Numbered from the stretch's first letter, positions 37,824-47,192 are shown. The stretch is DNA of 64,000 bases from Thalassospira povalilytica (GCF_002844235.1 NZ_PGTS01000002.1:248001-312000), one strand, 5' to 3'. Numbers and translations are program-made. The notes: a model not told the origin generated them from the sequence alone.

Positions 37824-38210
37824 ATGCGTTTAGTTAAGGCCTTGGTTGTGTTCATGGGGGTGCTGATCGTGATCGGCATCGGGCTTGTTGCCTATGGGCT
37901 GTCACTTGATAAAAACGCCAAGGAAGCAGATAGCACCGATACGGGGCAGGCGCCTTCGGTTCCGATCGCTGGCCTTGATAACGGCCCGCAGGTGGCGACC
38001 GGATTTTCCGGTGCACCCGTCATCCCGGATTTTGGTGACATCACTATCGATATTGCACCTGGCGAAGTGCTGGTCGCTTATTCCGTTCAGGGAACACAGG
38101 CAATCCTGCATATCGAAGGCCCGGATGGACTTGGTGCGCGTCTTGTTATTGTGTCGCTGACCGATAAAAAGGTCCTTGGTCGTATTGTTTTGAATGCTGA
38201 CGGCCAATAG
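37824..38210 (+). CDS. DUF6476-like single-pass membrane protein
   Basis: This 128-residue protein has one N-terminal transmembrane helix (about 3-26, LVKALVVFMGVLIVIGIGLVAYGL) and a small periplasmic domain with VAYSVQGTQAILHIEGPDG and a final VLGRIVLNADGQ. It resembles the DUF6476 family, whose genes often lie divergent from rluD as here; that is from memory. Start at 37824 has GGAAAC before it; a TTG at 37809 is the alternative. It may share a transcript with the JAMM peptidase gene. Confidence 0.65.
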   Translation: MRLVKALVVFMGVLIVIGIGLVAYGLSLDKNAKEADSTDTGQAPSVPIAGLDNGPQVATGFSGAPVIPDFGDITIDIAPGEVLVAYSVQGTQAILHIEGPDGLGARLVIVSLTDKKVLGRIVLNADGQ

Positions 38211-38268
38211 GGTTTGCGCAGGCGATCAGACAGGCCAAGAAGGGCAGGACAAACAGGATAGCGGCAGC

Positions 38269-38763
38269 ATGACAAATCAGAAAGCCTGCGACACCGGCGA
38301 TCATTCGGCTGTCATTCTGTCTGCTGACCTGCATCAGGAAATGTGCAATCTGGCCGCAATGCAATGGCCGGAAGAATGCTGTGGGCTTCTTGTTGCGTCA
38401 AAGCAGACACCAAACCGGATCCGTCGGGTGGTGGCAGCACGCAATGTTGCCGATGATCCGCTCAGAACCTTTGAAATTGATCCGCAAACCCTGATTGATA
38501 CCTATCGTCTGGCCCGTCAAAGCGGTGACGAGGTGGTGGGCTGCTTTCATTCGCATCCAAATGGCAGTGTCTTGCCCTCAACAACGGATCGTGGTCGTGC
38601 CGATGTGGACGGTTTTTTGTGGCTGATAATTGCCACTGACAATTCCGGGGTTCTGGACAGCCGCATGTATCGCGCACATCATCAGAAGCCGACAAACGGG
38701 CAGGACGGCGATGTTATTCGCTATTTCCGGCGATGTGTTCTGACGGATGGCAACCCGTCGTGA
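38269..38763 (+). CDS. M67 (JAMM/MPN+) family metallopeptidase
   Basis: The 164-residue protein carries a complete JAMM motif: the catalytic Glu in WPEECCGLL and HSHPNGSVLPSTTD, giving H-x-H-x7-S-x2-D for zinc. Bacterial single-domain members trim or process ubiquitin-like sulfur carriers such as ThiS or MoaD relatives, but no such partner gene is near. Start at MTNQKACDTG (38269) is preceded by AGGA. It follows the DUF6476-like gene by 58 bases and is convergent with the HD-GYP gene. Confidence 0.85.
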   Translation: MTNQKACDTGDHSAVILSADLHQEMCNLAAMQWPEECCGLLVASKQTPNRIRRVVAARNVADDPLRTFEIDPQTLIDTYRLARQSGDEVVGCFHSHPNGSVLPSTTDRGRADVDGFLWLIIATDNSGVLDSRMYRAHHQKPTNGQDGDVIRYFRRCVLTDGNPS

Positions 38764-38781
38764 TTTATGCAACCGGCAAAG

Positions 38782-39879
38782 TCAGCCGGTTTGATTGATC
38801 AGATCGGCAACATTGTCGGGAATTGAGGTGTGCTTTTTCATCACGGTTTCGAGCGCCAGCACCAGTGCCAGTTCGACCTTGCCTTCCTTGCCCATCGATT
38901 TCAGGATCGAGAGTGATTTTTCGATACTAAATCGTGGCTTGTAGGCACGTTCTTCAAGCAACGCCCCCATGATATCGCAAATCGTAAGAATACGCGTCAG
39001 ATCGGGAATGGCGTCCGCCGTCAACCCATCGGGGTAGCCGCTGCCATCAAGATATTCGTGATGGTGTCTGACACTATGAAGGACGGCAGGGTCAAGGTTG
39101 CCCTGTTCAGACAGCTTCTTGTACCCTTCGACAGGATGGCGTTTGATGATCTCGAACTCTTCGGGGGTAAGTTCCCCCGGCTTGTCGAGGATCGTGTCCG
39201 AAATCCAGATCTTGCCAATATCGTGCAGAAGCCCGGCCTCGGTCAGTTTGGCGACGTCGGTTTTGCTCATGCCCGTACTTTGTGCAAAGGCACAGGCAAT
39301 ACCGGTCACCAGCAAGATGTGCTGGAAGGTTGACTGATGATAGACGCGCACCGTGCTTAGCCATTCCGAAATGCCCAGATCGGCAATGGCAGTTGCGATA
39401 TTCTGGCCGGCCTCGTTGATCTGTTTCAGATCGACGGGCTGATTGCTGGTGATTTTGTCAAAGCTGTTCTGGATGGCTTTTGCTGCCAGCTGTGTGGTCG
39501 CGGTTGCAGTCTTGCCCGTCATGCCATAGGCCGTGCGACGGTCTTCGATATAAGTCGCTAGCGACTTTTCCGATAACGGCTTGAGAATGGTTTTGCGCGC
39601 GCCAAGTGCTGTGGCCTGCAACTCGTCTTGAAGATTGCCCTTGCCGATTGCAATAATCTGGTCCGAGCCGCGCTCCGATACTTTGCGAAAGGCCCGAAGC
39701 CTGGCAATCATGTCCGGGTTCTGAAGATCGACATCTATGATCAGCGACATGATATCAGCCGGGATCGGCTTTGCCGGATCAAGCAGGCACAGATCAAACC
39801 CCATCAAGCTTTCCGGAAGCAAGTGACGGTGGTCCTGATCGCACAGGACGTGAATTATGTTTACGTTATCTTGCGGCAC
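38782..39879 (-). CDS. HD-GYP domain protein with degenerate receiver-like N-terminus
   Basis: The 365-residue protein has an N-terminal alpha/beta region (about 1-115) resembling a receiver domain without the phospho-acceptor pattern, then an HD-GYP domain (about 180-340): LLHDIGK near 218, HPVEGYK, and HHEYLDGSGYPDGL. These are the metal and c-di-GMP signature residues. The downstream D-x-x-D-A-L motif reads ICDIMGAL, with Gly in place of the second Asp, so activity may be altered. It probably degrades c-di-GMP, adding to the cluster at 11-17 kb. It stands alone. Confidence 0.85.
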   Translation of the reverse strand: MPQDNVNIIHVLCDQDHRHLLPESLMGFDLCLLDPAKPIPADIMSLIIDVDLQNPDMIARLRAFRKVSERGSDQIIAIGKGNLQDELQATALGARKTILKPLSEKSLATYIEDRRTAYGMTGKTATATTQLAAKAIQNSFDKITSNQPVDLKQINEAGQNIATAIADLGISEWLSTVRVYHQSTFQHILLVTGIACAFAQSTGMSKTDVAKLTEAGLLHDIGKIWISDTILDKPGELTPEEFEIIKRHPVEGYKKLSEQGNLDPAVLHSVRHHHEYLDGSGYPDGLTADAIPDLTRILTICDIMGALLEERAYKPRFSIEKSLSILKSMGKEGKVELALVLALETVMKKHTSIPDNVADLINQTG

Positions 39880-39957
39880 GGTCCCGACGCTTGCTCAATC
39901 TGTTCAAATCCCCTTCTTATCGAGTTAAAGTAGAAGAATGCGAAATTCAAGTGTTGG

Positions 39958-40995
39958 CTAGTCGTTGCTATGCACCGACAGGGCGTCAAGAATCTGTTTT
40001 TTGCCAATGGTTCCGATGGGGTGATTGTCGTGGCCCGTTACCGTGATTGCGGTATCCGAGCCAAGTGCCACAGGCAGGATATCCTCAAGCCGGGTGTCGT
40101 AGCGTACCACATGCGCGGTTGAAAACCCGTCCGTGCCGGATGCCGGTTTTATCGGTTCCATGATGCTTCTGGCACGCAGGACCTTGCCCCGGTTCACATC
40201 CCGGGTAAAGGCCTGCACATAGGCGTCAGCCGGGTTAAGAACGATTTCTTCGGGTCGGCCGACCTGGATGAGTTTCCCGTCCTTGAGAATGGCAATCCGG
40301 TCACCGATCTTGAGTGCCTCGTCAAGGTCATGGGTGATGAAGACAATGGTCTTGTGCAGTTCGGCCTGAAGCTTCATCAACTCGTCCTGCATGTCCGATC
40401 TGATCAGGGGGTCAAGGGCGGAAAAAGCCTCGTCCATCAAAAGGACTTCCGGGTCGGTGGCGAGTGCCCGGGCAAGGCCAACACGCTGTTGCATGCCACC
40501 TGAAAGCTGATCGGGGAACTTGGCTTCGTATCCGGCAAGCCCGACGCGATCAATCCATTTGCTTGCGGCTGCTTCGCGGGTTTTGCGATCAGTGCCCTGG
40601 ATTTCGAGCCCATAGGCGACATTGTCCATCACATTGCGATGGGGGAGCAACCCGAACCGTTGAAACACCATGCCAAGCCGCTTGCGACGAAATGCATTCA
40701 GGGTCGGGATATCCATCGACAGAATATCTTCGCCGCCAAACGATACCTGGCCTGCGGTTGGATCAATCAGGCGATTAAGATGGCGGATCAATGTCGATTT
40801 TCCGGACCCCGAAAGGCCCATGACCACAAATGTTTCGCCCTGTTCAACTGACAGGGACACATCATGAAGGCCCACTGTGTTGCCGGTCTTTGCAAGGATT
40901 TCTTCCTTGTCCGAACCGGCCTTTGCCAGTTCAAGTGCAGCATTTGGATCGGGACCGAATATTTTGAAAATATTGCGTATTTCGATATAGCTCAT
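39958..40995 (-). CDS. Glycine betaine/proline ABC transporter ATPase (second set)
   Basis: The 345-residue ATPase shows Walker [10 protein letters not shown], signature LSGGMQQRV and Walker [13 protein letters not shown], and the ProV/OpuAA-type N-terminus MSYIEIRNIFKIFGPDP. A short C-terminal CBS-like part follows. It powers import of glycine betaine or a related osmolyte. Its start overlaps the permease stop by four bases (ATGA). This pair has no adjacent binding protein; it may use the one at 42066, beyond a terminator, or that at 47246. Confidence 0.9.
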   Translation of the reverse strand: MSYIEIRNIFKIFGPDPNAALELAKAGSDKEEILAKTGNTVGLHDVSLSVEQGETFVVMGLSGSGKSTLIRHLNRLIDPTAGQVSFGGEDILSMDIPTLNAFRRKRLGMVFQRFGLLPHRNVMDNVAYGLEIQGTDRKTREAAASKWIDRVGLAGYEAKFPDQLSGGMQQRVGLARALATDPEVLLMDEAFSALDPLIRSDMQDELMKLQAELHKTIVFITHDLDEALKIGDRIAILKDGKLIQVGRPEEIVLNPADAYVQAFTRDVNRGKVLRARSIMEPIKPASGTDGFSTAHVVRYDTRLEDILPVALGSDTAITVTGHDNHPIGTIGKKQILDALSVHSND

Positions 40996-41858
40996 TGCCC
41001 GTCCTCCGCACTTGATGTGCGCTGGGATCGCTTGCCATAGGCCTGGCCGATCCGGTCAAAGACGACCGCCAGAAGCACAATCGCAATGCCGGCTTCCATG
41101 CCTGCGCCGACATCAAGGCGCTGGATACCCATCAGGACCTGCTCGCCAAGGCCGCGTGCACCGATCATGGACGCAATCACCACCATTGAAATGGACATCA
41201 TGGTTGTCTGGTTGATGCCGGCCATGATGTTGGGAAGGGCAAGCGGCAGCTGAACACCAAACAGGATCTGTTTGCGACTGGCGCCGAACGAACGTGATGC
41301 TTCAAGAACTTCGGGATCGACCAGACGAATACCAAGATCGGTCAGGCGAATGACCGGTGGCGCGGCATAGATCACGGTGGCCAGAATGGCCGGTACCTTA
41401 CCCAGCCCGAACAACATCAGGGCCGGGATCAGATACACAAAGCTTGGCATGGTCTGCATGGTATCCAGGACAGGCAGCATAATGGCGCGCAACCGGTTGG
41501 ACATTGCCATTGCGATACCGACCGGAACCCCGATAACGACTGAAAGCGAGGTCGCAACAATCATCAGGGCAAGGGTTTGCATCGCCTTGTCCCAAAGGCC
41601 CAGCGTGCCGATGACAAACATCGCGATCACAAGGCCGGCAACCAGCTTCCAGTTCTTGCTGGCATGCCAGGTGATGGCAGCAATCGCAATCAGGATCAGC
41701 CACCATGGCGCACCACGCAGAAGCTGTTCCAGCGCGACCAGAATGGTCAGCAAGCTGTCGGCAAAGGCCTCGAACGCTGTGCCATAATTGATGACCAGCC
41801 AATCAACGAACTGATTGACCCACTTGCCCAAAGGCACATTCAATTGTTCCGGAAACAT
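40992..41858 (-). CDS. Glycine betaine/proline ABC transporter permease (second set)
   Basis: The 288-residue permease has about six to seven transmembrane helices and the ProW signature ASRSFGASRKQILFGVQLPLALPNIMAG (shown in part) near residue 190, the EAA loop that contacts the ATPase. A DTMQTMPSFVYLIP segment matches betaine permeases. It precedes its ATPase with a four-base overlap. Upstream lies a palindrome that could regulate the pair separately from the three-gene set. Confidence 0.9.
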   Translation of the reverse strand: MFPEQLNVPLGKWVNQFVDWLVINYGTAFEAFADSLLTILVALEQLLRGAPWWLILIAIAAITWHASKNWKLVAGLVIAMFVIGTLGLWDKAMQTLALMIVATSLSVVIGVPVGIAMAMSNRLRAIMLPVLDTMQTMPSFVYLIPALMLFGLGKVPAILATVIYAAPPVIRLTDLGIRLVDPEVLEASRSFGASRKQILFGVQLPLALPNIMAGINQTTMMSISMVVIASMIGARGLGEQVLMGIQRLDVGAGMEAGIAIVLLAVVFDRIGQAYGKRSQRTSSAEDGQ

Positions 41859-41920
41859 GGCGACGGCAGGCCCGTGTTGCTCAAAAAATCAATGAGTTTG
41901 AAAGCCTAACAAGTTCGATC

Positions 41921-41938
41921 TTTACATGCGACTGTAAA
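41921..41938. promoter_or_regulatory. Inverted repeat upstream of second betaine permease
   Basis: TTTACATGCGACTGTAAA contains perfect TTTACA/TGTAAA arms with a six-base centre, 63 bases before the permease start. Its spacing fits a dimeric repressor site; the regulator is unknown. Confidence 0.5.
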
Positions 41939-41981
41939 TCGAGCGATGCCTGACATCTCCTGACAGTTTTTGGTTGGTCCG

Positions 41982-42018
41982 CAAAAAAACACCCCGCAGA
42001 ATTTGATCTGCGGGGTGT
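41982..42018 (-). terminator. Rho-independent terminator of the first betaine transporter operon
   Basis: ACACCCCGCAGA (41989-42000) and TCTGCGGGGTGT (42007-42018) form a perfect 12-base stem; on the minus strand it is followed by seven T residues. It lies 48 bases after the binding-protein stop and separates that operon from the second permease-ATPase pair. Confidence 0.92.
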
Positions 42019-42065
42019 CTGGTCTTTCAAATCAGGCGGATGCCTGAATGAACGGCTTGCCGGAT

Positions 42066-43082
42066 TTACTTCGCAGCAGCGCGAGCTTCTTCAAGCCAGC
42101 CATCAAAGATTTCACGATGTGCCTTGATCCAGGCATCAGCGTGACGGCCGATGTCTTCGGCGGACTTTTCACCATCGCGCATGCGCAGGTTCTGAGCCGA
42201 AATGTCATTGGCCGAAACTTCCATGACTTCAAACAGCTTGGCTGCTGCCGGGTTGGCTTCTGCCCATGCCTTGTTGGCGATGATCTGCTGGTTGTTGACC
42301 TGGAAACCGAAGTCCGAACCATCCGGAAGGGAGGTGTCGGCATCTTTACGTTCACCCGGAAGCGACGAGAACGGCACCTGCAACCAGGTTACGTCTTTGC
42401 CCGGAACCAGAACGCCCGAAACCCAGTACGGGGTCCAGGTGTAATACAGGATCGATTCACCGGCTTTGTAACGGGTGATGGTATCGGCGATGATGGCCGA
42501 ATAGGAACCCTGATTGTGGGTTACGGTGTCACGAAGGCCGTATGCATCAAGGTGATGTTCGATCACGCCTTCACAGCCCCAGCCCGGGTTGCAACCCGAA
42601 AGGTCAGCTTTGCCGTCGCCATTATTGTCGAACAGTTTGGCAATTTCCGGATCAGCAAGCTGGCTGACATTGGTGATGTTGTATTTGTCGGCGGTTTTCT
42701 TGTCGATCAGGTAGCCCTGAAGTGCGCCCGGCGAATATACGCCCTTGCGATAGATTTTCTCGTCACCGCCAGCAGCCGTGTAGAAATCGGCATGAAGCGG
42801 GTTCCAGTGGTCAGCCAGGAAAGTTGCATCGCCGTTGCCGATGGCAACGTGACCGGCAGCATATTCGATTTCCTGGATCGGCTTGACGTCATAGCCCAGT
42901 TCTTCAAGCGCCTTCATGACCAGAAGGGTCTGGAAGGTTTCTTCGGCGATCGAGCTTTTGAGCGGCTGAACTTCGACGCCTTTGCCCGGCATATGATGAT
43001 CGGCAAATGCAGCACCGGTCATCAGCATGGAGCCGGTAACGGCAATCGCAGCGCCGGTTGTCAGTTTTTTGAGGATCGTCAT
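42066..43082 (-). CDS. Glycine betaine/L-proline ABC transporter binding protein (ProX-like)
   Basis: The 338-residue protein has a signal peptide ending GAAFA (about residue 27) and an OpuAC-type body: [24 protein letters not shown] and [17 protein letters not shown], where Trp/Tyr residues form the aromatic cage for quaternary amines. ACCAGGAG precedes the ATG. It is the third gene of the set with the ATPase at 44301 and permease at 43184, same strand, and is followed by a strong terminator. Confidence 0.92.
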   Translation of the reverse strand: MTILKKLTTGAAIAVTGSMLMTGAAFADHHMPGKGVEVQPLKSSIAEETFQTLLVMKALEELGYDVKPIQEIEYAAGHVAIGNGDATFLADHWNPLHADFYTAAGGDEKIYRKGVYSPGALQGYLIDKKTADKYNITNVSQLADPEIAKLFDNNGDGKADLSGCNPGWGCEGVIEHHLDAYGLRDTVTHNQGSYSAIIADTITRYKAGESILYYTWTPYWVSGVLVPGKDVTWLQVPFSSLPGERKDADTSLPDGSDFGFQVNNQQIIANKAWAEANPAAAKLFEVMEVSANDISAQNLRMRDGEKSAEDIGRHADAWIKAHREIFDGWLEEARAAAK

Positions 43083-43183
43083 GAGCTTCTCCTGGTTTTA
43101 ATGAGCCTCGGACAGTTTATCTGTCCCTGTTCTCCAAGCTGACGGAACCGTTCTGGTCCCGTCAGCTATCTCGTTGTTCGGTA

Positions 43184-44308
43184 TTATTTCTTGCCAAGGA
43201 TCGACCGTACGACAGCAGCAGGGCCGCTTTCATACCAGTGACGGGTTCCCTTGGATCGCTGGTCGCGGCCCAGCGCCTGGGTCATGCGGTCAAGGACAAT
43301 CGCCAGAAGGACGATGCCGATGCCGCCAACCGTTGCCAAACCCATATCCAGTCGGCCGATGCCACGCAGGACCATCTGACCCAGGCCGCCAACTGCAATC
43401 ATCGAGGCAATCACAACCATCGACAGCGCCAGCATCAGCGTCTGGTTAACACCGGCCATGATGGTCGGCATCGCGAGCGGAAGTTGAACCCGGAACAGAA
43501 GCTGTTTCGGGCTGGCACCAAATGACCGCGCAGCTTCAACCAGATCACCGGGGACCTGTCGGATGCCAAGAATGGTCAGGCGGATCAGCGGCGGCAGGGC
43601 AAAAATGATGGTAACCACCACGCCCGGCACGTTGCCGATGCCAAACAGCATGACAATCGGCACCAGATAAACGAAGGCCGGTGTTGTCTGCATGGCATCA
43701 AGGATCGGACGCACGGCATTGGATGCGCGTTCGTTACGCGCCAGCCAGATACCGGTCGGAAGGCCAATCACCACACAGAAAAAGACCGATGTGATGACAA
43801 GTGACAGCGTCACCATTGCTTCGGACCACGCACCGATCAGACCAACCGCGATCATTGATGCCAATGTTCCGATGGCCAGACGACGTCCGGCAAGCTGCCA
43901 GGCAATCAGCGCCATGATGATGATGACAAGGATCGCCGGGGTTGCTTGCAGCCCGGCTTCAACACCGCTCAGAACCGCATCAATCGGCCAGCGGATGGCC
44001 TGGAAGACGCTTCGGAAATTCTCGACAATCCATTCAAGACCGTCATTGACCCAGCCATCAAGCGGGATCAGCGCATCCTGGAACGGGTGGAAAATGTCAA
44101 AATGCTTTTCCGGGGCAGGGGCCGCGTTTGACAGCCAGTCAGACGATGCTGCGGCATCGCCACCGGTGCTGCCGCCCGGGCCGCTTGCCGTGGCATCCGG
44201 GCTTGCGCTTCCCCACGGGTTGCTGGTTGTGCTTGTCGCGGATGAACCCGCACTGTCAGCGGAGCCGGCCTCTGTGCTCTGGCCCCAAGGATTACTGGTA
44301 TCAGCCAT
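43184..44308 (-). CDS. Glycine betaine/proline ABC transporter permease (first set)
   Basis: The permease has a long Ser/Gly/Ala-rich cytoplasmic N-terminus (about 1-80) like ProW of enterics, then six to seven membrane helices, with the EAA loop [19 protein letters not shown] near residue 275. I start at [10 protein letters not shown] (44308), which has AAGGAG nine bases before it and overlaps the ATPase stop by eight bases; a start at 44332 is possible. It works with the ATPase at 44301 and the ProX-like protein at 42066. Confidence 0.92.
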   Translation of the reverse strand: MADTSNPWGQSTEAGSADSAGSSATSTTSNPWGSASPDATASGPGGSTGGDAAASSDWLSNAAPAPEKHFDIFHPFQDALIPLDGWVNDGLEWIVENFRSVFQAIRWPIDAVLSGVEAGLQATPAILVIIIMALIAWQLAGRRLAIGTLASMIAVGLIGAWSEAMVTLSLVITSVFFCVVIGLPTGIWLARNERASNAVRPILDAMQTTPAFVYLVPIVMLFGIGNVPGVVVTIIFALPPLIRLTILGIRQVPGDLVEAARSFGASPKQLLFRVQLPLAMPTIMAGVNQTLMLALSMVVIASMIAVGGLGQMVLRGIGRLDMGLATVGGIGIVLLAIVLDRMTQALGRDQRSKGTRHWYESGPAAVVRSILGKK

Positions 44309-45506
44309 TGGTGCCGTCTCCTTCTCGGTCAAGGGTGGCCAACAGGTTGGCTTTCTTGATCACGCCCATGTATTTGCCGTCTTCTGCGATGACGGGAACG
44401 CCGCATGGTGCATGCGCAACCGTCCCGATCAGATCGGAAAGCGGTGTGTCATGGGAAACCGGTTCGACATTTGGCAGGAAGGCTGCCGACAGTTTGTCCG
44501 CACCTGATTTGATGGCTTCGTCAAGGCTGTCGACAGAAATGATTCCATGGAAATCAAGCTTGTCACCGACGATATAGCCATATTCGCGGTCTTCATTGCG
44601 CAGACGGTTAAGGGCGGTCTTAAGGCCAACGCCTTCGCGTTCGATAACCGTGACCTGACGTTTTGACGCAATGTCTTTGGCGCTCAGAATGGTGGAAACA
44701 TCAACGCCGCGGAAGAACGATTTGACGTAGTCATTCGCCGGGTTATTTAGGATTTCTTCCGGGCTGCCGACCTGAACCACAATCCCGCCTTCCATAATGG
44801 CAATGCGGTCGCCAATGCGCATGGCTTCGTCAAGATCATGCGAAATGAAAATAATCGTGCGTTTGTGTTCACGCTGAAGCGTAAGCAGCTCGTCCTGCAT
44901 TTCTGTCCGGATCAGTGGATCAAGTGCGGAAAATGCTTCGTCCATCAGCATGACTGCCGGGTCATTGGCCAGTGCGCGGGCAAGACCGACGCGCTGCTGC
45001 ATGCCGCCGGAAAGTTCATCCGGATAGGAATTGGCATGGGCCTTGAGGCCAACCTGATCAAGAGCGGCAAGGGCGCGTTCATGACGCTCGGCCTCGTCAA
45101 CGCCAGCCAGTTCAAGGCCAAAGGCAGCATTATCAATGACGGACAGATGCGGCATCAGGGCAAATGACTGGAAAACCATGGCCATGTCGCTGCGGCGCAG
45201 GGCGCGCAATTCTTCGTCCGACATGGCGGCAATATCGACGCCATCATACAAAACCTGACCCGATGTCGGTTCAATAAGGCGGTTCAAAAGCCGCACCAGG
45301 GTGGATTTTCCCGATCCCGACAGGCCCATCACCACAAAAATTTCACCTTCATGGACGGTAAAATTGGCGCCACAGACACCGACGGTCTGGCCGGTCTTGT
45401 CGAAAATTTCGTCCTTGTCGATACCGTCATTGATCATTTGCATGGCCTGATCAGGATGGTCGCCAAAGACTTTATAGAGGTCTTTTACAACGATTTTTTC
45501 GGTCAT
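44301..45506 (-). CDS. Glycine betaine/proline ABC transporter ATPase (first set)
   Basis: The 401-residue protein has Walker [10 protein letters not shown], signature LSGGMQQRV, Walker [13 protein letters not shown], and a C-terminal tandem CBS region (about 285-395), which in OpuA-type transporters senses ionic strength. It is the full-length ProV type, longer than the second ATPase at 39958 by some 55 residues. It begins the operon ATPase-permease-binding protein and is divergent from the MarR-type regulator. Confidence 0.93.
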   Translation of the reverse strand: MTEKIVVKDLYKVFGDHPDQAMQMINDGIDKDEIFDKTGQTVGVCGANFTVHEGEIFVVMGLSGSGKSTLVRLLNRLIEPTSGQVLYDGVDIAAMSDEELRALRRSDMAMVFQSFALMPHLSVIDNAAFGLELAGVDEAERHERALAALDQVGLKAHANSYPDELSGGMQQRVGLARALANDPAVMLMDEAFSALDPLIRTEMQDELLTLQREHKRTIIFISHDLDEAMRIGDRIAIMEGGIVVQVGSPEEILNNPANDYVKSFFRGVDVSTILSAKDIASKRQVTVIEREGVGLKTALNRLRNEDREYGYIVGDKLDFHGIISVDSLDEAIKSGADKLSAAFLPNVEPVSHDTPLSDLIGTVAHAPCGVPVIAEDGKYMGVIKKANLLATLDREGDGTNG

Positions 45507-45694
45507 GAGCCCTTATCGAATTTTGGCGATGAACATCTTGAATCCCGCCAGGACAAAACGTTGGCGCGATCATGGTGCCCGTCGGATTTTTTTCATTGTG
45601 AAACCCGCATTGCGCCTTTGGACCGGATGGCCGCCAGGCGCAGGTTCCCCCAAGTCTCGTTATATTCGTTAAGGCGATAGTTACAGCTCAAAAC

Positions 45695-45714
45695 ATTTGA
45701 TGTCAAATTATAAT
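45695..45714. promoter_or_regulatory. Palindrome and -10 element before the marR-like gene
   Basis: ATTTGATGTCAAAT (45695-45708) is a perfect inverted repeat directly followed by TATAAT (45709-45714), a consensus -10. A repressor on the palindrome would block this promoter, as in MarR self-control. No good -35 hexamer is visible. The rest of the 45507-45759 gap has no further feature I can support. Confidence 0.55.
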
Positions 45715-45759
45715 GGCGTTAAGTTGAGCGCAACGAAGAACGGAAGGAGCCGCATCAAG

Positions 45760-46260
45760 ATGGGGTCGGAACAGCCAAAGCGTAAGGAATTTCTCGATGT
45801 TCTTGTCGCATTGCGACAGATTATCCGGGCAACGGATCTTCATTCAAAACATGTGATGAAGGTTTGTGGTCTTACGGTTCCGCAGCTGGTTGTGTTGCTT
45901 GCGATCGAAGAACTTGGTGCGGTTACTGTGCGTGAAATATCTCGCCACGTGTCGCTTAGTCAGGCGACGGTAACCACAATTCTGAACCGTCTTGAAGAAC
46001 GCGGCTTTATCGTGCGCACGCGCAATGCCAGCGACAAACGTGTCGTCAATAGCAGCCTGACCGACAAGGGGCGGGAAGTTCTGATCAATACGCCACCTTT
46101 GATGGATGGCCATTTCATGTTGCGCTATGAAATGCTTGATCTGGATGAACGCAAGCAGATCCTTGACTCGTTGCAGCATGTTGCCCGTTTGATGGACGCG
46201 ACCGAAGTCGATCCAAGGCCGCCGACCCGAACAGATGGTTCTTCGTCTTATGGTGATTGA
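45760..46260 (+). CDS. MarR family transcriptional regulator
   Basis: The 166-residue protein is a MarR winged-helix regulator: DVLVALRQIIRATDLHSKHVM dimerisation helix (split), recognition region VREISRHVSLSQATVTTILNRLEERG and wing IVRTRNASDKRVVNSSLTDKG. I start at the ATG at 45760, supported by AAGGAG ten bases upstream; earlier codons at 45697 and 45700 would overlap the palindrome. It is divergent from the betaine transporter operon and, like EctR-type regulators of osmolyte genes, may repress it; that is inference from position. Confidence 0.85.
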   Translation: MGSEQPKRKEFLDVLVALRQIIRATDLHSKHVMKVCGLTVPQLVVLLAIEELGAVTVREISRHVSLSQATVTTILNRLEERGFIVRTRNASDKRVVNSSLTDKGREVLINTPPLMDGHFMLRYEMLDLDERKQILDSLQHVARLMDATEVDPRPPTRTDGSSSYGD

Positions 46261-46342
46261 TGGCCATTCACCAATGGCATACGGGCAGGCAGGGCAGCAG
46301 ATGGCCCAAGTATTTTATGTCCGCGTGCCGGGTTAATTCAGT

Positions 46343-46534
46343 TCATTTTTCGGTTTCATCCAAATTCTGTTTCAGACGATCAAAAATTGCCTGAATTTGT
46401 TTCGGGCTTGCGCCGGTGAGGGTGGAACACTCGTTCGCATCGCAACCGGCTGCCATATAGTTTAATGCATTTGACACCGCGATCGCTTCGTCGCGTGTAA
46501 GCAACAGTGATATTTTGCTGTCATGCTCTGACAT
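46343..46534 (-). CDS. Small protein of unknown function, 63 residues
   Basis: The product (MSEHDSKISLLLTRDEAIAV at the start) is soluble and mostly helical, with two Cys (CDANEC) in the middle and a charged C-terminal helix. No family is recognised. It is likely real because AAGGAA sits six bases before the ATG and the amino acid composition is ordinary. It is convergent with the marR-like gene and lies downstream of a hairpin after the secreted protein gene. Confidence 0.6.
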   Translation of the reverse strand: MSEHDSKISLLLTRDEAIAVSNALNYMAAGCDANECSTLTGASPKQIQAIFDRLKQNLDETEK

Positions 46535-46571
46535 TTCGGGTTCCTTGCAGTTTTGATCGGTTTCGGTTTGT

Positions 46572-46596
46572 CATGCCCGGCTGCGTGCCGGGCATG
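46572..46596. terminator. Hairpin, possible terminator of the secreted protein gene
   Basis: CATGCCCGGC (46572-46581) and GCCGGGCATG (46587-46596) form a perfect 10-base stem with a five-base loop, but without a proper T run on either strand. It lies 28 bases after the stop of the gene at 46624. Confidence 0.55.
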
Positions 46597-46623
46597 ATTA
46601 TTAAAATCCATTCCTGTCAGGTG

Positions 46624-47058
46624 TCATTTTTGCTGGTTGTAATAGGTAACACCATCCGTGGGGCGAAATGCCGTGCCGCAATCACCTGCATTCGCATTGG
46701 TGATGATGATTGTGCCGGTACGGCTGTCCCAGTATGCCGCGCGGCTATTGGCAAGCGACTTGTTTTCGCTGGGCGCGTCCAGAATGCCCTTCAGGAAAGT
46801 TGCAAACTCGCCGGCACTGGCGATGGTGGCGTCCGGAAAAGCCAGATTGTCAATGACTTTTCCCTTAACAAATTCGTCCTTGTGTTTGGTATAGGCATGC
46901 CCGTTTGCGATCGTCGTGGCAAAGGCGGAATTGGTGGTGGCCGTGCAAGAAGCTGCATGCGATGGGGAAGGTACAACGACCGCACCAAGCGCAATCATGA
47001 TCCCGGCCATGATCACGTGGCGCGCAAGACCACGCAAGGCATCAAAACGGATTTTCAT
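46624..47058 (-). CDS. Small secreted protein of unknown function
   Basis: The 144-residue protein has a signal peptide (about 1-35, ending PSHAA) and a mature domain of about 109 residues with two Cys that could form a disulfide. The C-terminal stretch AAYWDSRTGTIIITNANAGD and then GTAFRPTDG resembles, from memory, the last strand region of some secreted bacterial RNase-type toxin domains, though no catalytic residue is confirmed. No immunity-like gene is identified for certain; the 63-residue gene at 46343 is the only neighbour. Function is open. Confidence 0.6.
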   Translation of the reverse strand: MKIRFDALRGLARHVIMAGIMIALGAVVVPSPSHAASCTATTNSAFATTIANGHAYTKHKDEFVKGKVIDNLAFPDATIASAGEFATFLKGILDAPSENKSLANSRAAYWDSRTGTIIITNANAGDCGTAFRPTDGVTYYNQQK

Positions 47059-47152
47059 CTCTGTTTCCTTTGGTTGTTTTCACTTGGAAAATGAGCTGAG
47101 TTAGCCCGTCAGGATGACGCGATGCCGGAATGGATGTGATGGCAGGGAAAAA

Positions 47153-47192
47153 ATGCGCAAAAAATATGGGGCGGAAAATGATCCGCCCCATA
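47153..47192 (-). terminator. Rho-independent terminator of the OpuAC-type gene
   Basis: TATGGGGCGG (47165-47174) and CCGCCCCATA (47183-47192) form a perfect stem with an eight-base loop; on the minus strand it is followed by a T-rich run. It is 54 bases past the stop of the binding-protein gene at 47246. Confidence 0.9.
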
